A stretch of 64,000 bases of DNA from Armillaria gallica (taxonomy: Eukaryota > Basidiomycota > Agaricomycetes > Agaricales > Physalacriaceae): NCBI GenBank assembly GCA_037576215.1, contig JBANDB010000007.1:4867001-4931000 (forward strand), given 5' to 3'. This document shows, piece after piece, positions 39,244 to 51,221 of this stretch (positions within the stretch are counted from its first letter, which is position 1; each line of letters starts with the position of its first letter). The notes beneath the pieces are model-generated. The model was given only the letters and a program-made list of their open reading frames with translations, had not been told where the DNA came from and made no database searches. A program made the position numbers and the translations under genes.

Positions 39244-40754
39244 ATGCTCTCTAAGGTGTTTACCGCTATCTTCTGTGCCCAAGCAGCCTGGGCTTACAGC
39301 TCGCCGCCCTCCGGTGCCATTACTGTCGGTAGCTCTGGAACGTACTCTACTCTCTCTAAAGCATTAGCAGACACATCTAGCAGTGCAAGCTCTCCCATAG
39401 CTCTACTTCGCGCCCATTCACTTATAAACTTCTAGGTTTACTTCATTTACTCTGGCACGTACACCGGCCAAACACTCATCTCACGAAGCAACATCAAAAT
39501 CTATGGACAGACCAGCACTGCCGATAGCTACACCGGTAACAGTACGTATTCATCACTTCCCTAGCCGAGGAATTCTTTCCTCACCCATCCATCCCAGCCG
39601 TCACTTTGACCAACTCTCTCGGTGCCGACGACGCTGGTTCCAACGATGCAAGTGGTACCGTCCGTGTCCACGGCTCCAACGTTGCCCTTTACAATTTGAA
39701 CATCGTGAATTCACGCGGCGAGGTACATTTCTGTTCCCATTACTTTCTTCTAGCGGCATGTTCTGAACTTTTCTTCTAGGGCGTAAGTACTCCCAAAAGT
39801 CGCCTCATCCGGAGGCCGCTGATGTGTTTCTAGGACCAAGCCATTGCCCTCAGTGTTCAAGCAACCCAGTTCGGTGGTTACGGTTTGAAAATCGTCGGAT
39901 ATCAGTAAGTTTCTGGGCCCCTTGCTGCGACTGCATCCTGCTAATTTTCCGTAGAGATACTTTATTGGCCAATGTCGGCTAGTGCGTACTTTTCTTTCTG
40001 GAGTATCTAGATTATCTTCACACCGAATCCATTAGCGAATTTATCGCCAATTCTTACATTGAAGGAAATACTGACTTTGTGTGTTTTCATATTTTCCCCA
40101 CTCTCAGCCTTGCTGAAATATCCGACGCAGATCTTCGGACAAACCGCATCGTGAGTACCCACCCGCTCATGGATAGCGATCTTTCTCACGGCTCAGTATA
40201 CAGGCTCTGGATTACCGGCTCTGTCATTCATGTAATTCTCATCTTCCAGTCCTGATTCTCTTTCATACGCCGTTCAACTTCTTTACAGACTCTGGGTTAC
40301 GGATGGATCACCGCCTCCGGACGAAGCAGCAGCGACAGCAACTGGTATGTTATCGACAACAGTGAAATCTCTGGAACCGGGGATGCCTACCTCGGAAGGC
40401 CGTGGCAAAGCTACGCCCGAGTCGTCTTCCAGAAAAGTTACCTCCACAGCAACGTACCTGCCGCAGGATGGTCCATCTGGAACACTGGGTTAGTCCTATA
40501 TCTCATTTTCAACACATTTTTTTTGATCCGCGGTTATCCTTTAGTGATGAACGGTAATTCTGTTTTTATTTTCTACAAAATGAAAGGCTTGACACTTTGA
40601 TAGCACCGGCCATGTTACTTTTGCGGAATACGGCAACTCTGGCGCTGGTGCTGACACTTCTTCGCGTGCAAGCTTCTCTGAGGTCTTGAGCAGCGCAGTG
40701 ACCATTTCGACCGTGTTGGGCTCCACGAGCTGGATTGACTCGGATTTCTTGTAG
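39244..40754 (+). CDS. Pectin methylesterase (carbohydrate esterase family 8)
   Basis: A secreted enzyme that removes methyl esters from homogalacturonan. The signal peptide MLSKVFTAIFCAQAAWAYSS is followed by the right-handed beta-helix of CE8. The active-site motifs are present: DQAIALSVQA (Gln), YQDTLLAN (Gln and catalytic Asp), YIEGNTDFIFG (nucleophile Asp), ITASGR and YLGRPWQSY (Arg/Trp). It ends VTFAEYGNSGAGADTSSRAS and LGSTSWIDSDFL. The gene is cut into many small exons. Two are microexons needed for the family consensus: GGC at 39780-39782, giving RGEG-DQAIAL, and TGATGAACG at 40545-40553, giving WNTG-DER-TGHVTF. A TATA box lies just upstream. The predicted protein is full length. Confidence 0.92.
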
Positions 40755-40981
40755 TACGGGTAACCACTTAATATGGAATATCAATTTAACCATAGGTTAT
40801 TATTTTCTGGCACGTCTACAAAATGACAGGCAGTTTTCAAGCCTTAGCTTCAGCCAATTTAATAATGTTAGCAATAAGAAAGGAACTACCTCTACAGGAC
40901 AGTGTGGTCGGTACAGAGGATCAAGATTATGTAGACTACGTGCAATTATGAACAGCTTCTGGGTTCCTTTACGGTTGTATG

Positions 40982-43900
40982 CTAACGGAAGGACAATGTA
41001 CCCTGATTCCGCTCAGGATCAGGCATCCGATGCAAGCGAACAGAGCTCTCGATCGTGACGGTGGTCACATCCTGAGGAGTAATAAGAATGTACTGCTTCT
41101 TATCGGAGTGTTTGGCGGTTTCAATCTATATACACGATGAGTCACCTATCACTCGAGCAAGAGCCAAGTGGAGCATTACCATCATATTCATAGCAACTCG
41201 CCGATTTACGGCATCCATGAATACGTCGAACTCATCTGGTAGTAGGGACAGTCAGCCTACGACTTCCCACAGAGAATATACACACCGAGGCACCTTAGGG
41301 GGCATCCGATAGCCTCCCATAGCGACAATAATAAGCAAATGGTAGAGTATGATTTCTCTCCGCCACTCAGAGACTTTGGATCTTTCTCCCTGGAACCTTG
41401 CGTAGCAGCCTGTTCATCGGTCTGGACCTACAAGGGAAATGTTAGCAAAGGTCGATAATAACTCTTGCCAATTACCTTCAGTTCGAGAGTTTCTAATTCA
41501 TGATCGAAAATAACTTTACCCCAGTATCCGCGGTTAGATAGATTGAACTGGAAGATGAGCTTGCATCGGAGAGCTATGTGGAGTAAGAAGTCATGCCATT
41601 TCTTGGTACGCTCGTTCAGGGAGTTCTTTAGTGCCTGAAAAATAACAAAAAATAAACGTTTTGGGATTATTTGTTGCAATCAAAGCCACGCACAATGACC
41701 AGAGACGCCATCTGTCCAATATCTCTCTGGATATTTTGAAGCAGATCAGTTCGCCGATTGACTTCCCTCGTCATATCCTCAACAGAAGCACCATTTCTAG
41801 AGGCTTATGAGCGGAATCACAAGCGTTCGGAGAAAGTACTGCACCTTCTCTCCCTCTCCTCCAGAGCGGCTTGCGCTGCCTCAATGTTCCTCTTAATCTC
41901 ATCCGGTTTGCGACGCGTCTCCACGCGTTCGCAATATTCCTCGGCCTTTTCTGTCCAATCCTATCCATAGAGTCAGTTAGACTGCTGGCGCTGAGTTCAC
42001 TGCAATTGGACTTGCCTGAAAGTCTGCTTGAAGACCCTCTGCGTTTGCCTCAGTCTGTTCCACTCGAGTTGCTTCATCAGCGAGCTTACGCTCATAATGG
42101 ACAACATTGGATCTGTATTGCGTCCGTTTCTCGGCAGCCTTTTCAGCCTTGGCCTTGTTGAAAGATGGTCAGCATACGACGAAGTCCAGGCAGGCAGGCC
42201 ATCCATACCTGTATGGCGTCGCGTTTCGTTCCAAATTCATCAATATTAGTCTTGATATCTATTAGCTTGGTCAGAAGCTCTTTCTGTGCAGCGTCGATCT
42301 CGCCTTTCCGGGCATAGTGGGCTTCAAACTGGACCTCAAGACTTTTCTTTTCCTCCTCTTGAACCTGTACACAATATAGATTAGATCTAGGGTAGGAAAG
42401 CCGCATCCACATACCTGCTTGGCGTCCTCTAAACCAGCGATATTAATGGGTAAAGCATCCTGAACGGCGGCTTCGAGATCTCTGAGGGTACTTGTAGCTA
42501 TCAAGACAGCTTCATTGGCAAGTTTTTCCTCCCTCTGAGGATGACCCGATTATCAGTTCACAGCAACAGATATCGAAGAGCATGAGCTCACCGTCTTTGC
42601 TTGGAAGTCACGGCGTACCGCCACGAGTTCTTGATTGAGCTGGGTCACGCGCTGCTGGCATTCATTGTGCTCGCGTTGATGCTGTTCCAATTCACAGCGA
42701 TAATGTCTGTAAAAAAGGGTTGGTACTCAACGCATAGATGAAGCAATGCAATACAGACACTTTTTCAGAGGCCATATCACGACCACTCAGTAGTAACCTG
42801 GTCGCATCATTCCTCGGTCGCGGTAATCCTGATGAAGATCCACCACCTTCACTGACGACGGTGTATAATTATTTTCTCAGGATTCATTGAGGTCAACACA
42901 CTGACACACTTACGGAAATTGACGAACCAGGAACCCATCTGTGGTCCAAGCAAATCCACCTCGGCCAAATTCACGAAGAATCGCATCGCCTTCTGCACGA
43001 ATGGAAGCCAGGAAGATAGATTCGATGCGATACTGGTTGATGAACATTTGGGTAACGTAAGGGTCAGATATCTTTGGAATGCATTCAGGTATACTCAGTC
43101 AACAGGAGAAACTAATACCATACCCCAAGTGCACGAAGGGCAGTCAAATAACGAGCAGGCGGTTCTCCGCTGGCATAATTAAACGTCGAATCTCGCTTCG
43201 CAACGACAATCTGCAAACCGGCACTGAATGAAATGGCACATCAGAAAACAATTCCAGTAAAGATCCGGAACAAGGCATACTTTCCGTTCTCATTCAATAG
43301 CTTTCTCAGCTGGAACAGATCAGCACCGTCTGTAACGGCCCAAGCAACCAAAAGACCGCATAACTGCCTTCGCAGCAAGTCGGCCCATTTCTGAGGGTCG
43401 CGAACTTTGACGTGGACACCCAGAGGACCCATTGGAGGGTCACCCTTCCACCGCATTCGTTTGATCTGCTCGAGAATGTGGGGTATATTCCTGCCATAGG
43501 CCGCATACTGATTCTTCTCTTGTAGCTCGCAATTCCGGACCATTTCTCGGCAGCGGGCAATGCCTTCACTCGCATTTCTGACGTTGGTTTCTGCAGTCGT
43601 AATCTGCCCCTTGAGGGCTTGGAAATGACTGTCAATTTCGCCTTTGGACGTTACCAGCGGGGGGACGGCTTCCTCTGCGATGAGGAGCAAGCTGCGTGCC
43701 TCATCGAGTCGACGTTGGGATTCATCCCGCTTGGCTTGAGTGTCCGCTTCGAGTCGACGTGTTTCATCGGCAATCTGCTTCTGGATCGACTCCATGGCAA
43801 CTTTGGCCGCAGAATGCGCGGTCTGCATCTCCCTCTCCTCGCTCTGAGGGAACCATGAGACGGGAACAATCCGATAAGTCAGGAAACGTACCAACATATC

Positions 43901-45426
43901 CCTCAGTAGTCGCTTATTGCTCCTAAGTTCATTACTAAGCTCTTCCTTCGTTGCAGTCAGATCTTTAACATCTCCCATGGCTGTGATTTCCTCCTCGTAG
44001 CGAGTCACAGCTACAGTCTCTGCGTCAAAATTGGCCTAGGCAACAACCGTTCAGCGCAAAACAACAGAAAACCGATGTGTACCGAACCTGAGCCTCTTGA
44101 AGCTTTTGTTGGATCTGTGTTTGCCTAGCCTTCAGCTCCGCTACCTGGTTGATTGCACCCGTCATCTCCGCTTTTTTATCATTAACATGTGCCCAAACAA
44201 GTTCTTTCTTCAACTCGTCGACTCTCTTCTTCTGATCTCTGGCTTTTTGGGCCTCTCGAAGTCGCTGTTTGGCTTCACTAAGGCTTGAACGCAAGTCAGG
44301 TAAAACAGCACCCTTCTGCTCGATTATCCTCGACGTGTGTACAACGTTCTCCTGGCATGTGTCGTACTCTTGTGCCAACTGAGAAAGTTGGGTACCACGA
44401 AGAAATAGCTAGAAATAGAGTGATGAATAGGATATTGGGATATCTTGTTTGCGACAAACTTTATACTTGTCCTTTTTACTAGAAGCACTCAAAAATTGTC
44501 TCGCAGCATCTAAGATAGGGAGTAATAAGATAAAGCAAACACCAAATTGAAAATAGTTGACTAGCCTTGAGTCAGGACGTTCATGGGATTATCAACCTGG
44601 ATATTCATATGATCGCAGATAGCGGATAGCTCATCACGCTTGGTGCTGATAACTTTTCCGTCTTTGCTCTGGATCTTCCACGTAGACGAGCCATCTTTCG
44701 TGAATCGGCGCACAATGACAATGGTCTTTCCATATTCGTGAGGTTTGTATGCCTCCTCTCCGTGATTCTTGAGGTGAATTATAACTTCTGCGACACTAGT
44801 TCTTATGAAGCGCTAGGTTCGGTAACAAAATGAAATCAAGTTGAACGTACGACTGTCCCTCGCGGATAAATGATTTCAATCCATTGCCGCGTCCGGTAGA
44901 GTTGACTCGACCGCCTAGCGCCACAGTAATAGCAGAAAGGACAGCGCTTTTCCCACTACCATTGTGCCCTGGAAATAATAGTTAGAGCAACATTTGGGCG
45001 TCGCATTTGGAGGCACACCAATGATGAAATTAATTTGTGGCCCAAAAGTAAACGACAAGTATCTGTGGCACATGAACTGGTGCATTTCAATGTACTCGAT
45101 GATACCATATTCAGCAACTCCCTGAGATACTTGTTAGTGTATGAATCAGTGCAATAAGATTGACGAACCCCAAGAACGCGCTGTCTCGCGTTTAGAGACG
45201 CGAGGATTCTATCTTTGAACACCTCTTCGAACTTCTCGTCATCGTAGTCGACATTATGGTCCACGTCTTCATCACCATCTCCGCCTTCTTCACTTTCGTC
45301 ATTCTGTACTCTTCCCTTACCACGCGACCGTGAATCACCGTCGCGGTCGACACGAGACTTCTTTGATGGAGGTGTGTCTGGGTCTTCATTATCGCTATCG
45401 GAGATTATGCTCGGACGCTTGGCCAT
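40982..45426 (-). CDS. SMC6: SMC6, structural maintenance of chromosomes protein 6
   Basis: A large multi-exon gene of the SMC5/6 complex, which acts in recombinational repair and replication-fork stability. The N-terminus is acidic and nuclear-looking (MAKRPSIISDSDNEDPDTPP), then AEYGIIEYIEMHQFMCH and the Walker A segment GHNGSGKSAVLSAI with ALGGRVNSTGRGNGLKSFIR. Long coiled coil follows (for example KARDQKKRVDELKKELVW and REMQTAHSAAKVAMESIQKQ), a hinge-proximal region, and a second coiled coil. The C-terminal head has the signature LSGGEKSYSTICLLLSLWEA and Walker B CLDEFDVFMDAVNRRVAMNM, ending in QYILITPQDVTT and MPDPERNQGTLSFR. Stop at 40982-40984. No disruption was noticed, though not every exon junction was checked. 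Confidence 0.95.
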
Positions 45427-46091
45427 AATAGCTTTCTATTTCTAAGACGCAGGTTGGTGGAATGATGAAAACCTCCCTATAAGCAGAATCGACTGTGACT
45501 TGAGGACAACGTTGGCTGCTGCAACAACAAAGTTCGAAAATTCCAGCAAACGCAGAACAGCGAAGAAAAGTTCGGTGACGAAAACTGGAAGTCAGACGTC
45601 CAACGGACGTCGTACAGCGTCGTACTTAGGAGAAAGCGTCTCCCAAATGACCAACGCGACCGCGATTTCAGTCTCCGACCGGCTTCTCCCGAGTGCAGCC
45701 ACTTCGCTGTCCTTGTCCTAGACTCCTAGGACCGATATCATCCTGTCTCTAACCAAATACAGGCTGCCTCTCTACCCATTCCGAGCCCCTTGAATCGCTG
45801 CATCGTGTATGGCTGCGAAGACGAATCCAATTCGATGCATTCTTTGGCCAGCGGCTGATTATTGATGGAGTAACCTATTGTCGGAAGCAATCCAGGGTAA
45901 ATATTGTTTGAACTTCAACACCAAATTATTCTCTTTGAGTGCCCAGCTTATCGGGATACCCGTCTGGTTCGCTCCCAAAATTTGCCTAGTTCTTTATTAC
46001 CGCTAAGGTACTCCCTACTAAGTAGTCTCGTCGCCGAGGTTTCTCTAACTTGGTGTCTATCAGCATTTTGCAACCGTGCTTTGGCACCACC
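45427..46091. other. Divergent intergenic region, no gene seen
   Basis: 660 bp between the SMC6 start (-) and the next plus-strand gene. One frame at 45500-45721 is Ser/Thr-rich but has no family resemblance. The SMC6 promoter should lie here. Confidence 0.45.
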
Positions 46092-46646
46092 ATGTCCACT
46101 GAAATTTACATCGCTCTGAACATCACCGAATCTGGCACACTCAAGGGGAAATACCATTGGGCCCTTGCGCTCCCTCGGCCTGAATTCAACTACAGGTTGA
46201 TTCAGCCACTGGATCTCTATCAATCTGTCTTCAGCGATGAGACAAATTCATGGGTAGCAGGTCATAGGGTCGGGCCTAAAGCCTTGTCGGTCGTTACCAT
46301 CCTAGAATTTATGTTTCTCGTACAACTACCATCCATCAGCGTCTCCTTTGACGACGTATCGAGGTTCCTACAGCTGGAAGAGCCTACTCAAGGGTCCACT
46401 CCATTATGCCAGGAACGAGACGAGTGGTCCTGCGCCCGGTGGGTCATCCGTACTCTGCAGAGCATCATGCGTAACGGTTGGTTCACAGCGACTCCTAGTG
46501 GTTCGTTAGACGACAGAGATGCATATTACCGTTACATCTGCCGGACGAAGGGTCTTACCTGTGAAGTGGCTCTGAGTGCCGGATCCAACAATTCTCAGTT
46601 CGTGGGTCAAGTGGTGAACAAGGTTCGGATTATAGACAGGCAATAA
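46092..46646 (+). CDS. Uncharacterised Agaricomycete protein (copy A)
   Basis: An intronless frame of 184 aa starting MSTEIYIALNITESGTLKG, with KYHWALALPRPEFNY and later DEWSCARWVIRTLQSIMRNG. The layout (IYIAL... YHWALxxxRP ... WV...LQ...G.F) is that of a family of uncharacterised fungal proteins beginning with a Y(I/V)AL strand and a YHWAL strand; DUF6914 is a possible match, from memory only. A broken paralog lies at 48937. A pseudogenised kinase-like gene faces it from the right in both copies. The function is unknown; the frame looks intact. Confidence 0.6.
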   Translation: MSTEIYIALNITESGTLKGKYHWALALPRPEFNYRLIQPLDLYQSVFSDETNSWVAGHRVGPKALSVVTILEFMFLVQLPSISVSFDDVSRFLQLEEPTQGSTPLCQERDEWSCARWVIRTLQSIMRNGWFTATPSGSLDDRDAYYRYICRTKGLTCEVALSAGSNNSQFVGQVVNKVRIIDRQ

Positions 46647-47335
46647 GCCACTTGGTCATGAATCAAAGCTGTGCGCTATCCGTCCCCTTTCGCGTCTTAG
46701 GTAGCTGACCACACGATGGATTGCAGGTACTATAATCCAATCCCGCCTCCCTGTCTATGGCATCTGACACTGTACTTTCAGTGTTATGTTCGTGGCATTA
46801 CATTGCTTATAGAAAAACACTGGGGTATCTTACGTTCGTCGTTGGGCTCGGCTTGGCTAAAGAGAGCAGATTGGGCTTCATCCATGCACGGACTGATCCC
46901 AGTTAGTACTCTCGCACTTTACACTCATGATGGACGCTGAGGAAGTATCGTCCCTGGTCCCTGGTATGTAGTCGAAAGCGTATTACCAACGTGTTGCTTC
47001 GTTTTGATTAAAATCTCATCTCGTTTTGTGGACGGAATACTGCCTTTGATTGAGACCATTGGACTCCGATGAGGACTTCATCGAGGCTTATCGATCTCGT
47101 CTAAGCCTTGTTTGTCGGACGCGTCAGCCCTAGGTTGAACTATTGTCTGACCTACATGCAATCAACACCGTCCCCAATTCTTCAAGGAGGTATATTAATT
47201 GGCTATGTCTTTATTTGGCTCCCACGAGCACCAGTCTGCTATGTTACAGTACTGTAGTATCGAGTAAAGCAGGTATGTATAGGCTTGAGCAAGGTTCGTA
47301 CAATCAACACGACAAGATAGATAGATCAGGCACGA
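46647..47335. other. Spacer without a recognised gene
   Basis: Between the two convergent members of module A. A frame at 46716-46940 starts MDCRYYNPIPPPC but has no motif. Confidence 0.4.
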
Positions 47336-47337
47336 GC

Positions 47338-48255
47338 CTAGGGGACATGGGACCTTGGAAATGGTACCAACTTGAGATCCGCTTTGGCTTCCAGTTCAAA
47401 CGGTTCAATAATTTTGGGTATCCAGCCCTCCCAATTCCATAATCCACAGCTTGCATTTAGAGCATTCCAGTTGACTGCTTTGCAATATTCCCAGTACGAA
47501 GGTAACCATCCAGCGCATTCCCAATCAATAATTCCAGTCACTTTCCAGCCCACTGACGTCTCCATCACCAAGAGATTGCGGGGTGAAAAATCATTGTGGG
47601 TGAACACTAATGGATGCGCGAGCTTTTGGCTGGCTTAAACGACTGGGTCGAAACCCTCTACTGGACGTCGACGACGTAACCGGGTGTTCAGGTGCTCCTC
47701 ATCTCGGTAAGGCCCACACCAGTCCATGTCTACGTGTAGGCGACTGCAAAGAATCGGCCCGCCTGTGACCGAGCAGATGGAAGGCGATTTTGGAGGGGAT
47801 AGCTCGGAGCTGATCGAAACAATCCTTCAGCTGTGCCGCGATGGCAATTTTGCCGTCCAAAGGCATATCGCGCCAGACATCATCAAGCACTACACCCGGA
47901 ATACAATCCATGGCTATGTAGCGCCAGGACAGCCAGCGGAAACGGAAATAGACGCGAGGAACTGGAATGGTGGTGTGTGTACTGACGCAACGTATGGTCG
48001 CAATATCAGTAGCGATGAGACGCCTGTAGTGGAACTTGATATAGAGGCGACGACCAATCGTCACTTGACTCTAGTCAAAATATCATTCAGCGAACAAGGA
48101 CAAGTACGCACAATCCCAAAGATACGAGAGAGTTTCTGATAGGCGATAGGAAACCCCCCAATACATATACTTGCACTTCCAGTACCAACTATATTTTTCT
48201 AGGAAATTGGGAGGCCTCGGACGAAGAGGCCAGCAGGTCGCGCACCTCGAGTCGT
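47338..48255 (-). pseudogene. Aminoglycoside-phosphotransferase-like (APH family) pseudogene, copy A
   Basis: Reading leftward, the N-lobe part has TTIPVPRVYFRFRWLSWRYI and AMDCIPGVVLDDVW. After a frameshift near 47.8 kb the sequence continues SVTGGPILCSRLHVDMDWCG and HLNTRLRRRRPVEGFDPVV. An in-frame TAA (47635-47637) interrupts before the catalytic loop FTHNDFSPRNLLV and the metal-binding GWKVTGIIDWECAGWLPSY. The end is LVPFPRSHVP. The HxDxxxxN and IDW motifs are those of fungal APH/choline-kinase-like proteins, which usually have unknown substrates. One frameshift and one nonsense codon make this copy non-functional. Confidence 0.75.
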
Positions 48256-48936
48256 CGAATGACATGATATAGTGAATGATTTGAATTCAAGCCGGCGGTC
48301 AGACGGCTTGACTTCAGACTTGTTTTCCCCACCACGTGAATCCGCCACTGTTTCATGCCACTTGTCTCTTTCTCTGCCATCGAAAACAGTCAAGGAGTTC
48401 TACCTCATGGCGAGTACAGATTTCGATCTCCGTCAGCCCCGTGTTCAACAAAGCGCTAATACTAATTCAGTACTCTTACAGAAATTTATTTTTAGTTTTG
48501 TTCTGGTTGGCAAGGTTCGTTACGGCCCTTTACGGTTTATTGGTAGTGGTCGAATTCTAAGCCACAGGAGCTGCCTCAGGGTCATTGCGGTTAAGTATCC
48601 AGTTACACGTGTTGTGCAGGATTCATCAAGTGCAGACTCGGAACAAGTCGCTTTCAAATTCAAGTCCCTGGATCTCTGTTCCATATACGAATAATATAAG
48701 TATGCTATTTCAGTTGGTGCTCAGGCTTTGATTCATTCCTACCAGAATAAGCCGACCACAAGGCTCCCGTCGATTCCGATTATCCGTTTACCGGATTCCT
48801 CGACAGATAAAAGGCTTTGCTTATCGAAACTTGAAGGTTGCTTCCACCGTGACTGCAGATCTAATCCTCGGGTTCGCCTTCTTTGCCCGAGCCCCAGTCT
48901 TCTGTCCATCCCTGTTCCAGAAGTCGACTCTGTCTC

Positions 48937-49140
48937 ATGTCCTTCACGTACATCTATATCGCACTCTATACTCGGACTTCGACCGGGGAGTATATCACTG
49001 GGCCATTGCGCTCCCTAGACCTCCGGAGTATAACGTTCATACGACTCTTGACTTTTACCAGATTGGTTTTGACGACAGCACCAATTCATGGTACACAGAC
49101 CACAAGCGGAAGGGTTCTAGAGCATTGAAGGACGTGGAAC
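48937..49140 (+). pseudogene. Uncharacterised Agaricomycete protein (copy B), truncated
   Basis: MSFTYIYIALYTRTSTGE matches the start of the gene at 46092. A one-base shift follows, and the other frame continues VYHWAIALPRPPEYNVHTTL and DSTNSWYTDHKRKGSRALKD. The homology stops near 49130, where the 3' end of the opposing kinase-like pseudogene begins, so about two thirds of the gene is missing. It is a truncated, frameshifted paralog. Confidence 0.7.
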
Positions 49141-50181
49141 GTCGGAGGAGGCAGCAGCTTTCTATCCGCCTCTGTTTCCAGGTCAAACGGCTCCAGAATC
49201 TCAGATATCCAGCCTTCCCAGTTCCAAGAACCGCAGTTCGCATTCAAACAGTTCCGGTTGAGTGATTTGTAGTACTCTCGATGAGAGGGAAGCCAGCTAG
49301 CGTCCCAGTCAATGATGCCGGTTACTTTCCAACCAAGAGGCGTCTCATTCACCATGACATTATGGGATGCAAAATCATTATGAGTGAAAACTAAGGGATG
49401 CACGAGCCGATGACTAGCCTGAACAACTTCGTCTCTGGGGGTTTTGGCGACGCAACTGAGAGTTTATATGTTCCTCAGGCCCGCACCATTCCATGTCTGC
49501 GTGCAGGTGACTGCAGATGAACGGGTCCCTGTGACTGAGCAGATGGCAGAAGAGGAGGGAGGTGGGATCGCATGCAGTTGAGCGAAATAGTCTCAGTTGT
49601 GCTGCAACGGCGATCTTTCCATCAAGCGGCACGTCTTCCCAGACGTCGTCAAGCTCTACGCCAGGAATGCGATCCATGATGATATAGCGATAGGACAGCC
49701 AGTAAAAAGTAAGAGAGACGCGAGGAATGGGAATTTTGTGTGCGAAGCGACAAAACGCATCGTCGCAAGGTCGGTAGATATAGGGCGTTTATGGTAGGAC
49801 TTGTCATAAAAACGTCGTCCGAATGCCACTAGATTTTTTAAACTCTCATTAGAATTTGAAAGGGTAAAAGGACCTGGACGCACAATCCCACAGATGTGAT
49901 GTGGCTTCCGACAGACGGAAGGTAACCCCCCAATACCAGTATGTGCATCTCCAGTAAAAGGAATATTTCTGTAAAAAAAATCGAATCGTCTCGAACGATA
50001 AGGCCAACCTTGGCGGCTCTCGAGTCGTCGAACAACATGATGGTATGCACTTAAGTACCAAATCACTCAAGCGCGAGGGTGGTGCTCCTAGTGGCGTAGT
50101 CGTTTCACCTGTATAAGAGAAAATTTGATAGTCTCTGCGGAAATTAAATACTAAAAACTCACCTGCAGAGGAAACGATCAT
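49086..50181 (-). pseudogene. Aminoglycoside-phosphotransferase-like (APH family) pseudogene, copy B
   Basis: This is the paralog of the APH-like sequence at 47338. The pieces are GETTTPLGAPPSRLSDLV near the start, MDRIPGVELDDVWEDVPLDG, KIAVAAQLRLFRSTA, and then, after frame changes, ICSHLHADMEWCGPEEHIN, the catalytic loop HPLVFTHNDFASHNVMV and GWKVTGIIDWDASWLPSH. At least one frameshift separates the central part from the catalytic loop (stop after RRSCSG near 49414). It lies convergent to, and slightly overlaps, the truncated copy B protein, repeating the arrangement of module A. Confidence 0.72.
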
Positions 50182-51221
50182 GTCAGACTCAGGGCCCTTG
50201 CCTTCCAGTTAATTCACGACCTTCTTCCTTGCCGCAACACTAACGAAATGGATGTTCATCCGGTTCTCGCGCGTCCGTCTTGGTAGTCGGCGGCAGAGAC
50301 GCGCAAGTTACAGTACATCAAGAGTGTAGAAGTCCTGGGGACCTGTCGTGGTGGTCATGTCAACCTTGCGAAAACTAGCATGTGCCGACTTTGCAAAGGT
50401 ATGGGGAGGAATGACGAGATGTGTTGCAGATGATAGGGACGAGCAAGGGTCATCACTGTTCGTGTAAGTGACATTTTGCTTCGCCTTGATAGTTTGCCGC
50501 AGGGTGAGTCCTGGTTCCTCATCGTCGTTCAGGGCAGCGAGCAGGGATGACCGGAAATCCGTGCCGGAACATACTTACGGATAATCGGACCGATGAGCGT
50601 GAGCGGAGATTGAACATTGATTGAGGAAGTTGAAACCGAATACGAGATCAATACGAGATTAAGTCAGCGCCCTGAGCGCTCAGCCTCTGTCCAATCTCCC
50701 TTTCTGCTCTTCTGGTTTGCGTTACTCATTGTGCGACGTGCGCCACTTATCAAGAACCAATGTATCAGATGCGAAGCTCAACTTGAATGAACAAGGATGC
50801 ATGCCAGTGGGGTCTCGAAAAAAATATGTAAGAATGGTCCCTTATGTACAGGTTTCGAGTTGATCGAGGTCTGAGGTCAAAAGGGCCGGCCTGGCGATGT
50901 ACTATGTTATTTAAGATAAGCGTCTTTCAACGAATAGGAAAAGACCGGGATAACGCGTGCCCACATTCACCTCCGCGAATCAAGTATCAAGTAAGGAAGA
51001 GGACTTGCATCATTTGGAAGGAGATACTGATAGTCACAGCGCCCACGATGCGTGGGAGAGAAATAGAACAACTGAGCCACTCGATATCGATCATGATCAG
51101 TAAGCCTACCTCTGCTTGAGACCACCATCTACTCTCTCATCATTTGGTACGTCTAATGGAAACAAGAGTAAGCTTTCAGGTGTATCGCAGCATGTCCCCC
51201 CTTTTACCGGTTTGTAGCTAG
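50182..51221. other. Intergenic region, no gene confirmed
   Basis: About 1 kb with short frames only. A small first exon of the downstream F-box gene may be hidden in 50.8-51.15 kb, because that gene's open frame begins right at an acceptor-like TAG. Confidence 0.4.
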
